Shown here: one piece after another, positions 9,249 to 17,614 of the stretch
Numbering within the stretch: position 1 is the stretch's first letter
Layout of the letters: every line of letters starts with the position of its first letter
Source of the DNA: Fructobacillus sp. EFB-N1
GTDB taxonomy: Bacteria; Bacillota; Bacilli; Lactobacillales; Lactobacillaceae
DNA length: 64,000 nucleotides
Direction: 5' to 3'
Assembly (NCBI RefSeq): GCF_001038455.1
Contig: NZ_LDUY01000003.1
Coordinates: 1-64,000, forward strand
Made by a program: the position numbers and the translations under genes
The notes under the pieces: model-generated
Database searches by the model: none
What the model was told of the DNA's origin: nothing
Seen by the model: only the letters and a program-made list of their open reading frames with translations

Positions 9249-10154
9249 ATGAAAACAGGACGGATTATTCGGTCATTGGCCGGTTACTATGACATTATGA
9301 TGGATGACGGGGTTGTCGAGCGCACGCGAGCGCGAGGACAATTTCGGCAAAAAAAACACCGCCCCTTAGTCGGCGATTTTGCTGATTTTGAATCGGAAAA
9401 TGGCGAGGGTTTTATTTGGGCGTTGCATGATCGGAAAAATGATTTGGTGCGCCCGCCTATTGCCAATGTTGATTTAGCAATTGTGGTGACATCGGTAGTC
9501 GAGCCAGCCTTCTCTCAAAATTTGTTGGACCGGCAGTTGGTGGCACTGGAGGCCGCTGGTGTGAAGCCTGTCCTCTATTTTTCAAAGATGGACTTGCTTG
9601 AACCGACTGCCAGGCAGAATTTTGAGGCAACCTTAATCGAATATCGTGCGATTGGCTACGATGTCATCGTTTCGGACGGAGATGTCGCCACCACCTTTCA
9701 GCCAATTTTGAAAAATCAGGTTGTGGTCGCAATGGGCCAAACCGGAGCCGGTAAGTCAACGTTGCTCAATGCTTTGGCACCGGAATTGCAGTTGGAGACG
9801 GGTGTTGTTTCAAAGGCGCTTTCGCGTGGGAAGCATACGACCCGACAAGTTTCGCTGATCTTAGTACCAGCTTTTGAGGCCTTGATCGCAGATACACCCG
9901 GTTTTTCATCCTATGAAGTTTTTGACTTTCCGGTTGAAGAATTAGGCAATTACTTTCCTGAAATCAAAGCAGTTAGCGGTCAGTGCCGTTTTCGGACCTG
10001 TTTGCATATCAATGAACCTGGCTGTGCGGTGAAAGAAGGGGTTGCCCTTGGCAGTATTTCACAGGCACGGTATAATAGTTACGAACTGTTTTATCAAATT
10101 ATTAAAGGGAAACGGCCAGTCTACCAAAAGACGAGCCAAAAATGGCGTCAGTAA
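9249..10154 (+). CDS. rsgA: Ribosome small subunit GTPase RsgA
   Basis: RsgA is a circularly permuted GTPase that checks late 30S maturation. Seen: N-terminal OB fold (about 1-70); G4-like FSKMDL before G1 GQTGAGKS and G3 DTPGFSS, the permuted order of the family; and a C-terminal zinc site of CRFRTCLH followed by PGC. The length of 301 residues is normal. ATG 9249 lacks a ribosome binding site but directly follows an extended -10 box, so the mRNA is probably leaderless. rpe follows after 65 bases and may be cotranscribed. Confidence 0.95.
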   Translation: MKTGRIIRSLAGYYDIMMDDGVVERTRARGQFRQKKHRPLVGDFADFESENGEGFIWALHDRKNDLVRPPIANVDLAIVVTSVVEPAFSQNLLDRQLVALEAAGVKPVLYFSKMDLLEPTARQNFEATLIEYRAIGYDVIVSDGDVATTFQPILKNQVVVAMGQTGAGKSTLLNALAPELQLETGVVSKALSRGKHTTRQVSLILVPAFEALIADTPGFSSYEVFDFPVEELGNYFPEIKAVSGQCRFRTCLHINEPGCAVKEGVALGSISQARYNSYELFYQIIKGKRPVYQKTSQKWRQ

Positions 10155-10219
10155 GAAGGTCACTTGTCTGTTCGACAATGAATTCGTTCAATGCTGAGCG
10201 CTGAGGAAAAGAGGAAAAC

Positions 10220-10876
10220 ATGGCAGGAATTATTGCTCCATCAATTTTGAGTGCAGATGTCACAAAGTTAGGCGAAGATGTCGCCTTGGTGGAAAAGGCT
10301 GGTGCAAAGTATTTGCACGTCGATTTGATGGACGGGTCATTTGTCCCATCGATGGCTTATGGTCCAGCTTGGGTGAAGCAATTACGGCCACAAACTGATT
10401 TGTTCTTGGATGTCCATTTGATGGCTGTCCACCCAGAAAACCATGTTGAAGAATTGGCTGAAGCTGGTGCTGATTTGATTGGTGTTCACGTGGAAGCAAC
10501 GCCACATATTCACCGTGTTTTGCAAATGATTAAGGCTGCTGGTGTGAAGGCAGAAGTGGTTATTAATCCTGGAACACCGGTATCAGCAATTATTCCTGTG
10601 TTAGGCATGGTGGACCAGGTCTTGGTCATGACGGTTAACCCTGGCTTTGGTGGTCAAGCCTTCTTGCCAGAAATGGTCGAAAAGATTAAGGAATTGTCTA
10701 CCTATAAGCAAGACAATGGCTTGGACTACGATATCGAAGTTGATGGTGGTATCAATGAAAAGACCATTGCGTTGACGGCTGCGGCCGGTGCCAACGTCTT
10801 CGTTGCTGGTTCATATGTTTACGATAAGAAAGATCCAGCTGCTAAGGTTGCCAAGTTGTTGGATTTAACTAAGTAA
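10220..10876 (+). CDS. rpe: Ribulose-phosphate 3-epimerase
   Basis: Rpe interconverts ribulose 5-phosphate and xylulose 5-phosphate in the pentose phosphate route, which in heterofermentative lactic acid bacteria feeds phosphoketolase. Seen: TIM-barrel signature IIAPSILSAD at the N-terminus, HVDLMDGSFVP, DVHLMAVHPE, TVNPGFGGQAF and EVDGGIN. The length of 218 residues is typical. The start is ATG 10220 with a GAGGAAAA ribosome binding site. It sits between rsgA and thiN, the same order as in many Firmicutes. Confidence 0.97.
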   Translation: MAGIIAPSILSADVTKLGEDVALVEKAGAKYLHVDLMDGSFVPSMAYGPAWVKQLRPQTDLFLDVHLMAVHPENHVEELAEAGADLIGVHVEATPHIHRVLQMIKAAGVKAEVVINPGTPVSAIIPVLGMVDQVLVMTVNPGFGGQAFLPEMVEKIKELSTYKQDNGLDYDIEVDGGINEKTIALTAAAGANVFVAGSYVYDKKDPAAKVAKLLDLTK

Positions 10877-10907
10877 AACAATCTCGCTATTAAATAATAA
10901 TCCAAAA

Positions 10908-10937
10908 GGGCTAAGCAAATTTTTGCTTGGCTTTTTT
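10908..10937 (+). terminator. Intrinsic terminator after rpe
   Basis: CTAAGCAA (10911-10918) pairs with TTGCTTGG (10923-10930), then T6. Confidence 0.8.
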
Positions 10938-10957
10938 CGAAAAGAAAGGATGAATGG

Positions 10958-11632
10958 ATGCGAATTAATATCTTAGCCGGAGGTCCGACTGAATTTTGGC
11001 CTGACGATATTTTTGAGCAAGAGGGGCAGTGGTTGGGTGCTGACCGTGGCGCCTGGTACCTGATGCAAGCCGGGATGGACTTTCAAACGGTGGTGGGTGA
11101 CTTTGACTCTTTGACAAAAGAGGAGTTTGAGGCGGTTATCAGTCATTTGGAAGCCAACCATGTTTACCGCTTTCCACCCGAAAAGGACTTTACTGATACG
11201 CAGTTAGCGATTAAAGCCGCTGCTAGTCTTGGTGCAGATGAAATCAGGGTCTACGGGGCCACCGGTGGCCGCCTGGATCATCTTTTAGCTAATTTAACTT
11301 TTCCAGCAATGGCGGGCTTTACCGAATTGGCACAAGAAATCGATTTGCCAGATTTAGTAGAACGAGTCGCGCTGGTTGATAAGCAGAATGTTGTTTCCTA
11401 TTTGTTGCCTGGACAAAAGGTGGTGAAGCACATTGGTGGTATGAAATATCTCGGTTTTATGCCATTGGGTCTAGTTGATAATTTGAAAATTATCGATGCG
11501 AAGTATACCTTGACACAGCCAGAAAGTAAGGCTATAATGTGGTCATCGAATGAATTTATTAATGAATTGGTCCACTTGTCTTTTGACAGTGGAATCATGA
11601 TTGTTACTCAGAGCAAAGATGGAGGTAAGTAA
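10958..11632 (+). CDS. thiN: Thiamine pyrophosphokinase
   Basis: This enzyme transfers pyrophosphate from ATP to thiamine, giving thiamine diphosphate, the cofactor of phosphoketolase and pyruvate enzymes. Seen: GADRGAWYL, VVGDFDSL, DFTDTQLA and GATGGRLDHLL, the metal and substrate motifs of the family, followed by a C-terminal beta domain. The start is ATG 10958 with AAAGGATGAATGG upstream. Its stop directly abuts the trxA start, indicating cotranscription with thioredoxin. Confidence 0.95.
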   Translation: MRINILAGGPTEFWPDDIFEQEGQWLGADRGAWYLMQAGMDFQTVVGDFDSLTKEEFEAVISHLEANHVYRFPPEKDFTDTQLAIKAAASLGADEIRVYGATGGRLDHLLANLTFPAMAGFTELAQEIDLPDLVERVALVDKQNVVSYLLPGQKVVKHIGGMKYLGFMPLGLVDNLKIIDAKYTLTQPESKAIMWSSNEFINELVHLSFDSGIMIVTQSKDGGK

Positions 11633-11950
11633 ATGGCTGTAACAGCAATTACTGACGCAAATTTCGAAAAAGAAACCGCTACTGGCGTTGCCATTACGGA
11701 CTTTTGGGCAACTTGGTGTGGACCGTGCAAGATGCAATCACCTGTTTTAGATGCTTTGTCTGATGAAGATGCTACTAAGAATATTAACTTTTATAAGGTT
11801 GATGTTGATGAAAACAAGGAAACGGCTGCTAACTTTGGCATCCGTGCAATTCCAACTTTGGTCGTGACAAAGGATGGTCAGGCCGTAGAACGAATTACTG
11901 GTTTCCATAACAAAGAGCAATTAGCTCAAATTTTGCAAAAGTACGCATAA
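11633..11950 (+). CDS. trxA: Thioredoxin
   Basis: Small cytosolic disulfide reductase. Seen: the WCGPCK active site at about residues 29-34 and the cis-proline loop IRAIPTLV; 105 residues, normal for TrxA. ATG 11633 follows GGAGG with no gap to the thiN stop. The start of the downstream gap holds a terminator. Confidence 0.97.
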   Translation: MAVTAITDANFEKETATGVAITDFWATWCGPCKMQSPVLDALSDEDATKNINFYKVDVDENKETAANFGIRAIPTLVVTKDGQAVERITGFHNKEQLAQILQKYA

Positions 11951-12080
11951 TTTTAAATTTAATTGGGGGGCGGCAGTGATTGTGCTGACACCTCCTTTTT
12001 AGTGCTTGCTCTACTAATGAATGAGATTGAATAAGATGATTGAAAATTAGTCTTGTTGATTGCCAGCGTAAATCAGGTAA

Positions 12081-12111
12081 AAAGGCAAAGCAGACGATTT
12101 GCTTTGCCTTT
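12081..12111. terminator. Strong hairpin, probable bidirectional terminator
   Basis: AAAGGCAAAGCA (12081-12092) is perfectly complementary to TGCTTTGCCTTT (12100-12111). It lies about 130 bases past the trxA stop. Confidence 0.65.
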
Positions 12112-12249
12112 ATTGCTCGAATTCGTTATACTGGATTAGGAAAAACTTTAGTATAAGTAATTTTCTGGATAAACAGTGGTAAAAGACTCGTATAGAGCGA
12201 ATTGCCTTTGAATTTGAGGTGGAACCAATGGTTAAATCGATTTCTGCTC

Positions 12250-12278
12250 TTGCTAAAGGTCTTTTATTCTGGTAAAAT
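12250..12278 (+). promoter_or_regulatory. rpmB promoter
   Basis: A TTGCTA -35 box (12250-12255), a 17-base spacer and an extended -10 TGG-TAAAAT (-10 at 12273-12278), about 60 bases before rpmB. Confidence 0.65.
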
Positions 12279-12337
12279 ATTGTATTGTTGATAAGAAGAG
12301 CATGAACAATACCTCGGCTCGGATAGGAGGGTCAGAC

Positions 12338-12538
12338 ATGGCAAAAGATGCAATTACTGGTGCACGCACCCGTTTTGGTAATCAACGTTCACACGCCTTG
12401 AATTCAAGTCGTCGTAGCTGGAAGCCAAACTTGCAAAAGGTTACTGTTAAGATTAACGGTTCCGCACCTAAGAAAGTTTACTTAACGGCACGTACTTTGA
12501 AGGCCGGATTGAAGAACGGCTCAATCGAACGTGTTTAA
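12338..12538 (+). CDS. rpmB: 50S ribosomal protein L28
   Basis: L28 is a small structural protein of the large ribosomal subunit. Seen: the 66-residue product begins [10 protein letters not shown] and is rich in Lys/Arg, with RRSWKPNLQ and the C-terminal [13 protein letters not shown] of L28. It has no cysteines, so this is the zinc-free form. ATG 12338 follows ATAGGAGGG; the 12 codons upstream in frame from ATG 12302 carry no ribosome binding site. It has its own promoter and terminator and is divergent in regulation from its neighbours. Confidence 0.95.
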   Translation: MAKDAITGARTRFGNQRSHALNSSRRSWKPNLQKVTVKINGSAPKKVYLTARTLKAGLKNGSIERV

Positions 12539-12566
12539 AAACCACCACTTGACGGTGGTTTTTTTA
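12537..12566 (+). terminator. Intrinsic terminator after rpmB
   Basis: CCACC pairs with GGTGG across a short loop, followed by T7, directly after the rpmB stop. Confidence 0.85.
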
Positions 12567-12710
12567 TTATCAGTAGGTGCTAACTGGTTTTAGCCATTTG
12601 GCAACTAATTTTTTACCAGCAATAGAGAGTATGACAAAAGGCATGAAGCCGCCGGTTGGCAAATTAGAACCTTTTCTTAGAACATGGTAAAATAGGATTA
12701 TCGTAAACAG

Positions 12711-12746
12711 AAAGGAACGTGGGGCTTTTTGTCCCACAACAACGTG
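12711..12746 (+). promoter_or_regulatory. Shine-Dalgarno and hairpin upstream of asp23
   Basis: AAAGGAA (12711-12717) lies about 30 bases from ATG 12747, too far for normal initiation. A 6-bp hairpin (12719-12724 with 12732-12737) fills the interval; folded, it brings the Shine-Dalgarno to about 10 bases from the ATG. An extended -10 box (TGG-TAAAAT) lies just upstream at about 12686-12694. Confidence 0.5.
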
Positions 12747-13106
12747 ATGGCAATTAAGATTCAAACTCAAAATGGCGAGATCAAAATTGAAAACGACGTA
12801 ATCGCGTCGGTTGTTGGTGGGGCCACAATTGCCAACCCTGGTGTGGTTGGAATGGCTTCACGGGCTGCTTTGCGTGATGGTGTTAACCAAATTTTGAATC
12901 GGGAAAATTATGGCCGAGGCGTTGTTGTTTCGCAAACGGACGCTGGTGTTATTGTGGATGTTTATATCGTTGTGCGTTACGGCATGAAGTTAGCAGAAAT
13001 TTCCACATCGGTTCAACGCAAGGTCAAGTATTATTTGGATAGTTATTTGGGAATTCATGTACCCGAAGTTAACGTGATTGTCCAAGGAATTGAAACCAAG
13101 GATTAA
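12747..13106 (+). CDS. Asp23/Gls24 family protein (YloU-like)
   Basis: This family member is usually encoded immediately before the fatty acid kinase gene (yloU-yloV in B. subtilis); its exact role is unclear, with links to envelope stress. Seen: 119 residues, opening MAIKIQTQNGEI, with the family block VVGMASRAALRDGVN and the C-terminal VPEVNVIVQGIE. The start was set at ATG 12747 from similarity to the family's N-terminus, although the ribosome binding site is far upstream and a TTG at 12729 is better spaced. Likely cotranscribed with the next gene, 7 bases away. Confidence 0.88.
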   Translation: MAIKIQTQNGEIKIENDVIASVVGGATIANPGVVGMASRAALRDGVNQILNRENYGRGVVVSQTDAGVIVDVYIVVRYGMKLAEISTSVQRKVKYYLDSYLGIHVPEVNVIVQGIETKD

Positions 13107-13113
13107 AAAGAAG

Positions 13114-14820
13114 ATGACTGCAGAAAAAATAATGACTATCACTGCTGCCGATTATGGCAAGATGGTCAATGCCGCCGCGGCCAAGTTGACTGCGAATGCG
13201 GAGAACATTAACAAGTTAAACGTTTTCCCTGTTCCTGATGGGGATACGGGGACCAATATGGCCATGTCAATGGCTTCAGGTGCTCAATATGAGCGTGATG
13301 CCCAGGAAGAAACGGTTGGGGCCTTAGCGAAGGCGACGGCAAAGGGCCTTTTGATGGGAGCTCGTGGGAACTCTGGTGTGATTTTGTCGCAAATCTTCCG
13401 TGGCATGGCTGATTCTTTGGCTGACAAGGATAACCTTTCAGCCAGAGATTTGGCCGATGCCTTGATGATGGCTGCTCAAGTTGCTTATAAATCAGTAATG
13501 AAGCCAACAGAAGGAACTATCTTAACGGTGATTCGCGAATCCGCAGCGGCTGCTGATGAAGAGGCCAATGCTGGTGCTGATTTACCAACGATGATGGATC
13601 AAGTAGCTCATGCTGCCCAGGTGGCATTGGATAAGACACCTGACCTTTTGCCTGTTTTGAAAGAAGTTGGTGTGGTCGATTCTGGTGGTCAGGGTCTTGT
13701 TTTGGTTTTGTCAGCCTTTGCCGAAGTGATTTCGGGTACGGTTTCAGAAGAAAACCTGCAAACGCCTGATAACGCGGAACTTGACCAGATGGTTTCAAAG
13801 TTGCATGCGGGTGCCCAAGCAAATGAATCATTACGGCCAGAAGACATTAAGTACGGTTACTGTACGGAAGTCATGGTCGAGATTGGCAAGGGGACGACGG
13901 TTGAAAAGCCATTTGACTACCAAACCTTTTACGATTTCATTGCCGACAAGGGTGATTCGCTCTTGGTTATTAATGATGAAGATGTTGTCAAGGTTCACGT
14001 TCACACGGAAGATCCCGGGGCAATCATTCATTGGGGTGGTGAATTTGGCTCATTGGTCAAGGTCAAGGTTGACAATATGCGTGACCAACAGCAGGCCGTA
14101 ATCGATGAACAGGAAAAAGAAGATCAAAAGAACCAGCAAACGGCACAAGAACAAAAGCCAGCACCTGATGTAGCGGTCTTTGCAGTAGCAGCTGGTGATG
14201 GTGTTGCACAATTATTTGATTCTTTGGGTGTTTACCAGGTGATTACTGGTGGCCAAACGATGAACCCTTCAACGGCTGATTTTGTCGAAGCCATTGAAAA
14301 GTCACAGGCAAAAGCGGCAATTATTTTGCCAAACAACTCAAATATCTTCTTGGCTGCTGACCAGGCAAAAGACTTGGTTGATATCCCTGTTGAAGTGGTG
14401 AAGTCGCGGACGATTCAACAAGGTCTAACGGCAATGCTGGGTTACAATCCAGCTGCTTCGGTAACAGATAACCAAGAAGCCATGACTGAACAGTTGGCAA
14501 CAGTTGTTTCTGGTCAGATTACTCATTCGGTTCGTGATACAACTCTGAATGGCCAAACCATTAAAAAGGGTGATTGGCTTGGAATGGTTGATGGCGAAAT
14601 CGTTGTGGTTGGCCAAAAGTTATTGGAAACAGTCAAGGATACTTTAGCAAAGATGTTAGACGATGATAGTGAAATTGTCACGATCATTACTGGTAAGGAT
14701 GCCAAGAAGAAAGATATCAAAGCTTTGACGGAAGCGGTTGCTGAGCTTGATGAGGACTTGGAATGCGAAGTTCATGACGGTGGTCAGGACCTTTACCCAT
14801 TTTTGTTGTCTGTTGAATAA
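13114..14820 (+). CDS. fakA: Fatty acid kinase, DAK domain protein (YloV/FakA)
   Basis: FakA phosphorylates exogenous fatty acids presented by a FakB binding protein, forming acyl phosphates for phospholipid synthesis. Seen: N-terminal Dak2-type kinase domain with NVFPVPDGDTGTNM and ARGNSGVILSQ, a middle region with FGYCTEV-like YGYCTEVMVE, and a C-terminal DegV-like region (LPNNSNI, SRTIQQGL) ending GGQDLYPFLLSVE. The 568-residue length fits. ATG 13114 follows AAGGA by 11 bases; ATG 13132 (MTITAADYG) aligns as well and cannot be excluded. A fakB gene is not in the window. Confidence 0.93.
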   Translation: MTAEKIMTITAADYGKMVNAAAAKLTANAENINKLNVFPVPDGDTGTNMAMSMASGAQYERDAQEETVGALAKATAKGLLMGARGNSGVILSQIFRGMADSLADKDNLSARDLADALMMAAQVAYKSVMKPTEGTILTVIRESAAAADEEANAGADLPTMMDQVAHAAQVALDKTPDLLPVLKEVGVVDSGGQGLVLVLSAFAEVISGTVSEENLQTPDNAELDQMVSKLHAGAQANESLRPEDIKYGYCTEVMVEIGKGTTVEKPFDYQTFYDFIADKGDSLLVINDEDVVKVHVHTEDPGAIIHWGGEFGSLVKVKVDNMRDQQQAVIDEQEKEDQKNQQTAQEQKPAPDVAVFAVAAGDGVAQLFDSLGVYQVITGGQTMNPSTADFVEAIEKSQAKAAIILPNNSNIFLAADQAKDLVDIPVEVVKSRTIQQGLTAMLGYNPAASVTDNQEAMTEQLATVVSGQITHSVRDTTLNGQTIKKGDWLGMVDGEIVVVGQKLLETVKDTLAKMLDDDSEIVTIITGKDAKKKDIKALTEAVAELDEDLECEVHDGGQDLYPFLLSVE

Positions 14821-14838
14821 AATCAATAAACATAATAA

Positions 14839-14873
14839 AAACGCCGACCATAGAAATTGGTCGGCGTTTTTTG
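14839..14873. terminator. Bidirectional terminator between fakA and DUF4044 gene
   Basis: ACGCCGACC pairs with GGTCGGCGT across a 9-base loop. It is flanked by A and T runs and so serves the converging genes on both strands. Confidence 0.85.
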
Positions 14874-14881
14874 ATTAATTT

Positions 14882-15118
14882 TTAGTGGCCAATGGCGGCG
14901 ATGGCGGCGTAGATGACGGAACCAGCCATGACAACAACCATGAAGATTGACATAATCCAAGTCCAAACCTGGAATTTACTCTTCTTTTTCTTTTCAACCT
15001 TTGGGATTGGTCGTTTATCTAATTGGCGGATGACTTCTTTTTGGAGCTCGGTATCAACGTTTGTATTTTTTTGAACGGGTGTTTGACTTACTTTTTTCTT
15101 AGCTTTTTTTTTGGCCAT
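14882..15118 (-). CDS. Small single-span membrane protein, DUF4044-like
   Basis: Function unknown. Seen: 78 residues with a very basic N-terminus (MAKKKAKKKV), a second Lys cluster (EKKKKSKFQ), then one hydrophobic helix (about 52-74) near the C-terminus. The basic cytoplasmic tail and single span suggest a membrane-anchored small protein. From family knowledge, similar DUF4044 proteins are encoded beside DUF3397 genes upstream of mraZ in lactobacilli. The start is uncertain: AGGAG lies 16 bases before this ATG, but only one base before the alternative ATG at 15133. Confidence 0.7.
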   Translation of the reverse strand: MAKKKAKKKVSQTPVQKNTNVDTELQKEVIRQLDKRPIPKVEKKKKSKFQVWTWIMSIFMVVVMAGSVIYAAIAAIGH

Positions 15119-15227
15119 GATTGGTAGCAACATTCTCCTGAGTAATTTAAATTTATCATAACATATGCAAGGGTGAAATTGAAATTCTCAACTGACCTTG
15201 GTAAAGTTGACGAAGAGGTGAATGTTT

Positions 15228-15569
15228 ATGACGTGGTTTTATTGGCCTGCCATTTGGTTAGCCACTTTCTTTTTAATTATTTTGTGGCGACTTTTTTATC
15301 GCTCTTTTCCACAAATTGGGGTCCTGGACCTTGCTGTTATTCCGACATTTGTTTTCGCACATTTAACCTGGGGTGCAGCCTTTTATCGGTCTGATTTGTT
15401 AGCTGTTTTAGTTGTTTGGTTATTGATTGGGGCAATTTGGAGTTCGATTGCTTTGTGGCATCGCCAACGACTTGCTTTCTTCTGCCATCGTTATTGGCAG
15501 GCGACTGGCATTATTGGCATTATTTTGCTACTTGTCTTGTGTGTTCTGGCTGTGATTTTAAAAAGATAG
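15228..15569 (+). CDS. Small polytopic membrane protein, DUF3397-like
   Basis: Function unknown. Seen: 113 residues with four hydrophobic segments (about 3-22, 31-50, 58-77 and 88-110) and an Arg/His-rich loop (LWHRQRLAFFCHRYW). From family knowledge, DUF3397 proteins are found just upstream of mraZ in Lactobacillales, which matches the position here. ATG 15228 was chosen over ATG 15222 because GAGGTG then sits 7 rather than 1 base away. A strong terminator separates it from mraZ. Confidence 0.72.
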   Translation: MTWFYWPAIWLATFFLIILWRLFYRSFPQIGVLDLAVIPTFVFAHLTWGAAFYRSDLLAVLVVWLLIGAIWSSIALWHRQRLAFFCHRYWQATGIIGIILLLVLCVLAVILKR

Positions 15570-15584
15570 GGGAAATTCCCCACT

Positions 15585-15625
15585 AAGCTTAAATCCTGAT
15601 TTTTTAGGGTTTAAGCTTTTTTTAT
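15585..15625 (+). terminator. Intrinsic terminator upstream of mraZ
   Basis: AAGCTTAAATCC (15585-15596) pairs with GGGTTTAAGCTT (15607-15618), then T7. It insulates the dcw cluster. Confidence 0.88.
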
Positions 15626-15655
15626 TACTAGCGGTTTAAAAAAATTACAAGAAGA

Positions 15656-15680
15656 GTGGAGGAATGTGGGGGAATGTGGT
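15656..15680 (+). promoter_or_regulatory. MraZ operator: three direct repeats with 10-bp period
   Basis: GTGG occurs at 15656, 15666 and 15676, each of the first two followed by RGGAAT, giving three in-phase 10-bp repeats just before the mraZ leader. MraZ proteins are known to bind such tandem GTGG/TGGG repeats upstream of mraZ and to repress the dcw operon. Confidence 0.75.
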
Positions 15681-15721
15681 AAATTATTGTTAAGTTATCT
15701 TTAAGAAAGGAGGGTGTGCCG

Positions 15722-16153
15722 ATGTTCATGGGGGAATCTTCACATAATTTAGACCCCAAGGGCCGGCTCACCATTCCGGTTAAGTTTCGAAATCAATTGG
15801 GTGAATCCTTCGTGGTTGTCCGATGGATGGAACATGCTTTACGGGCCATGCCGATGTCGGTTTGGCAAAACTTAGAGGAACAATTAAATACTTTGCCAAT
15901 CGGGAAAAAAGAAGCTCGGGCCTTTAAGCGTTTTGTTTTAGCCGGTGCTAAAGAAGCAGAGTTTGATAAGCAGGGGCGCATCATTGTTGATGGCAACCTG
16001 AAGGACTATGCCCAGATTGACAAAGAAGTGGTCGTGACGGGTGCCGGCGATTCCTTTGAAATTTGGTCTAAGGAAAATTGGCAGGCCTATACAGAGGATA
16101 CTGCTGAAAACTTTGATGAAATTGCTGAGGGATTAGTCGATTTTGATTTTTAA
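15722..16153 (+). CDS. mraZ: Transcriptional regulator MraZ
   Basis: MraZ is the DNA-binding regulator of the division and cell wall cluster. Seen: 143 residues with two AbrB-like SpoVT half domains, the first starting MFMGESSHNLDPKGRLTIP, the second containing KQGRIIVDGNLKDYA. ATG 15722 follows AAAGGAGGG by 7 bases; the GTG two codons upstream overlaps the ribosome binding site and was rejected. It likely represses its own operon through the repeats at 15656-15680. Confidence 0.96.
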   Translation: MFMGESSHNLDPKGRLTIPVKFRNQLGESFVVVRWMEHALRAMPMSVWQNLEEQLNTLPIGKKEARAFKRFVLAGAKEAEFDKQGRIIVDGNLKDYAQIDKEVVVTGAGDSFEIWSKENWQAYTEDTAENFDEIAEGLVDFDF

Positions 16154-16216
16154 AGTCGTCTATTCAACGCGAATAGACTGATGGATGAGAAAAGCATTAA
16201 ACAGGAGGACAATAAA

Positions 16217-17170
16217 ATGGCATTTGAACACGTAACGGTCCTCCAAAAAGAGGCGGTTGCATTGCTGGCGGTCAAGCCAGACGGCATTTACGTCGATGCG
16301 ACTTTGGGGGGCGGGGGTCACACTGGCGAAATTCTTAAGGAATTGACCACTGGGACTCTTTATTCCTTTGACCAAGATCAGACCGCTATCTTACATAATC
16401 AAAAGCAGTATGAGCAAGAAATTGCTGATGGTAAATTAGTTTTGGTCTACCAGAACTTTCGCACATTGAAGCAAAGCTTAAATGACCGTGGTGTTTACCA
16501 AGTTGATGGTGTTTTGTATGATTTGGGCGTGTCATCCGTTCAGTTTGACCAAGGCGATCGAGGATTTTCTTATAACCATGATGCGCCATTGGATATGCGC
16601 ATGGATCGTCGCCAGGACTTAACGGCAAAGGTCATTGTCAATGACTGGCCATTTTCTGATTTGGTCCGAGTTTTGACTCGTTATGGGGAAGACCGCTTTG
16701 GGAAAGCCATCGCTCGCAAGATTGAACAGGCTCGGGCAGTCAAGCCAATTGAAACCACCTTTGACCTGGTTGAAATTATTAAAGAAGCGATTCCAGCACC
16801 AGCTAGGCGCCATGGGGGGCATCCGGCAAAACGGACCTTCCAGGCTCTGAGAGTGGCCGTTAACGACGAATTAGGGGCTTTAGAGGATTCACTGACGCAG
16901 GCCTTAGACCTTTTGGCTGTTCAAGGACGGATTTCAGCAATTTCATTCCAGTCCCAAGAAGACCGCTTGATTAAACAGATGTTTCGTGAAAAGGCAGCCA
17001 CACCTGATTTACCACGTGGCTTGCCACTCTTGCCTGAACAAATGCAAGCAGATTATGAATTATTAACACGTAAGGCGATTAAGCCAAGTGAAGAAGAGCA
17101 AGCAGAAAATCATCGGTCTGCTTCGGCACAATTAAGAGGCATTGTCCGGTTGAAGCGGGAAGATTCTTAA
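16217..17170 (+). CDS. rsmH: 16S rRNA m4C1402 methyltransferase RsmH (MraW)
   Basis: RsmH methylates N4 of C1402 in 16S rRNA at the decoding site. Seen: SAM-binding [12 protein letters not shown] near the N-terminus, [27 protein letters not shown] and [12 protein letters not shown], all family hallmarks. ATG 16217 follows CAGGAGGA; the 12 extra in-frame codons from ATG 16181 include this ribosome binding site and are unlikely to be coding. The length of 317 residues is normal. It is the second dcw gene. Confidence 0.97.
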   Translation: MAFEHVTVLQKEAVALLAVKPDGIYVDATLGGGGHTGEILKELTTGTLYSFDQDQTAILHNQKQYEQEIADGKLVLVYQNFRTLKQSLNDRGVYQVDGVLYDLGVSSVQFDQGDRGFSYNHDAPLDMRMDRRQDLTAKVIVNDWPFSDLVRVLTRYGEDRFGKAIARKIEQARAVKPIETTFDLVEIIKEAIPAPARRHGGHPAKRTFQALRVAVNDELGALEDSLTQALDLLAVQGRISAISFQSQEDRLIKQMFREKAATPDLPRGLPLLPEQMQADYELLTRKAIKPSEEEQAENHRSASAQLRGIVRLKREDS

Positions 17171-17232
17171 CGCTTTCAGCAGGTAATGTGATGATTTTTG
17201 TTTGAAAAAGATACTAGTAAAGGAGTTCAAAA

Positions 17233-17610
17233 ATGGCACAAAACGCTTATCGCTACCAAGATTTGGCGACTGCTTTACCTGAGCAGCCTACCACACCGTC
17301 TGCCAAGAGAGTTCGGACCAAAAAGCGCTACCAGGCAGCTGTCTGGACGAAACGGGAGCGTGGCTTGGTTATTTTTATGGCCACTATTGTATTGCTGTTG
17401 ATGATGGGAACAGTGGCAACAACTGTGACCATGCAACGAGTTGATGCTCAAAATGAACAGATCTCCCAGAAGGTGACCAATGTGAAAGAGGAAAACGACT
17501 CTTATCGTGGTGACATTCAATCAAAAACGAATCGTGACAACTTGGAAAAGGTTGCCCAATCAGCTAATATGGAACAGAGTACTAACAACGTTCGGAATGT
17601 AAACCAGTAA
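17233..17610 (+). CDS. ftsL: Cell division protein FtsL
   Basis: FtsL is a bitopic divisome protein that forms a complex with DivIB and DivIC. Seen: 125 residues, a cytoplasmic basic segment (RVRTKKRYQ), one transmembrane helix at about 46-66, then an extracellular coiled-coil region ending with NMEQSTNNVRNVNQ. It has little sequence conservation, so the call also rests on its place between rsmH and the penicillin-binding protein gene. The ribosome binding site AAAGGAG is 7 bases from ATG 17233. Confidence 0.88.
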   Translation: MAQNAYRYQDLATALPEQPTTPSAKRVRTKKRYQAAVWTKRERGLVIFMATIVLLLMMGTVATTVTMQRVDAQNEQISQKVTNVKEENDSYRGDIQSKTNRDNLEKVAQSANMEQSTNNVRNVNQ

Positions 17611-17614
17611 GCAG

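Larger units (their letters stand above)
11951..12337. other. Intergenic region with terminators and rpmB promoter
   Basis: No gene is supported in these 387 bases. A G-rich/CCTCC hairpin with T5 at about 11964-12000 probably ends trxA. A perfect 12-bp hairpin follows at 12081-12111, with T runs on both sides. The rpmB promoter lies at 12250-12278. The stretch from 12112 to 12249 holds nothing I recognise. Confidence 0.6.
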
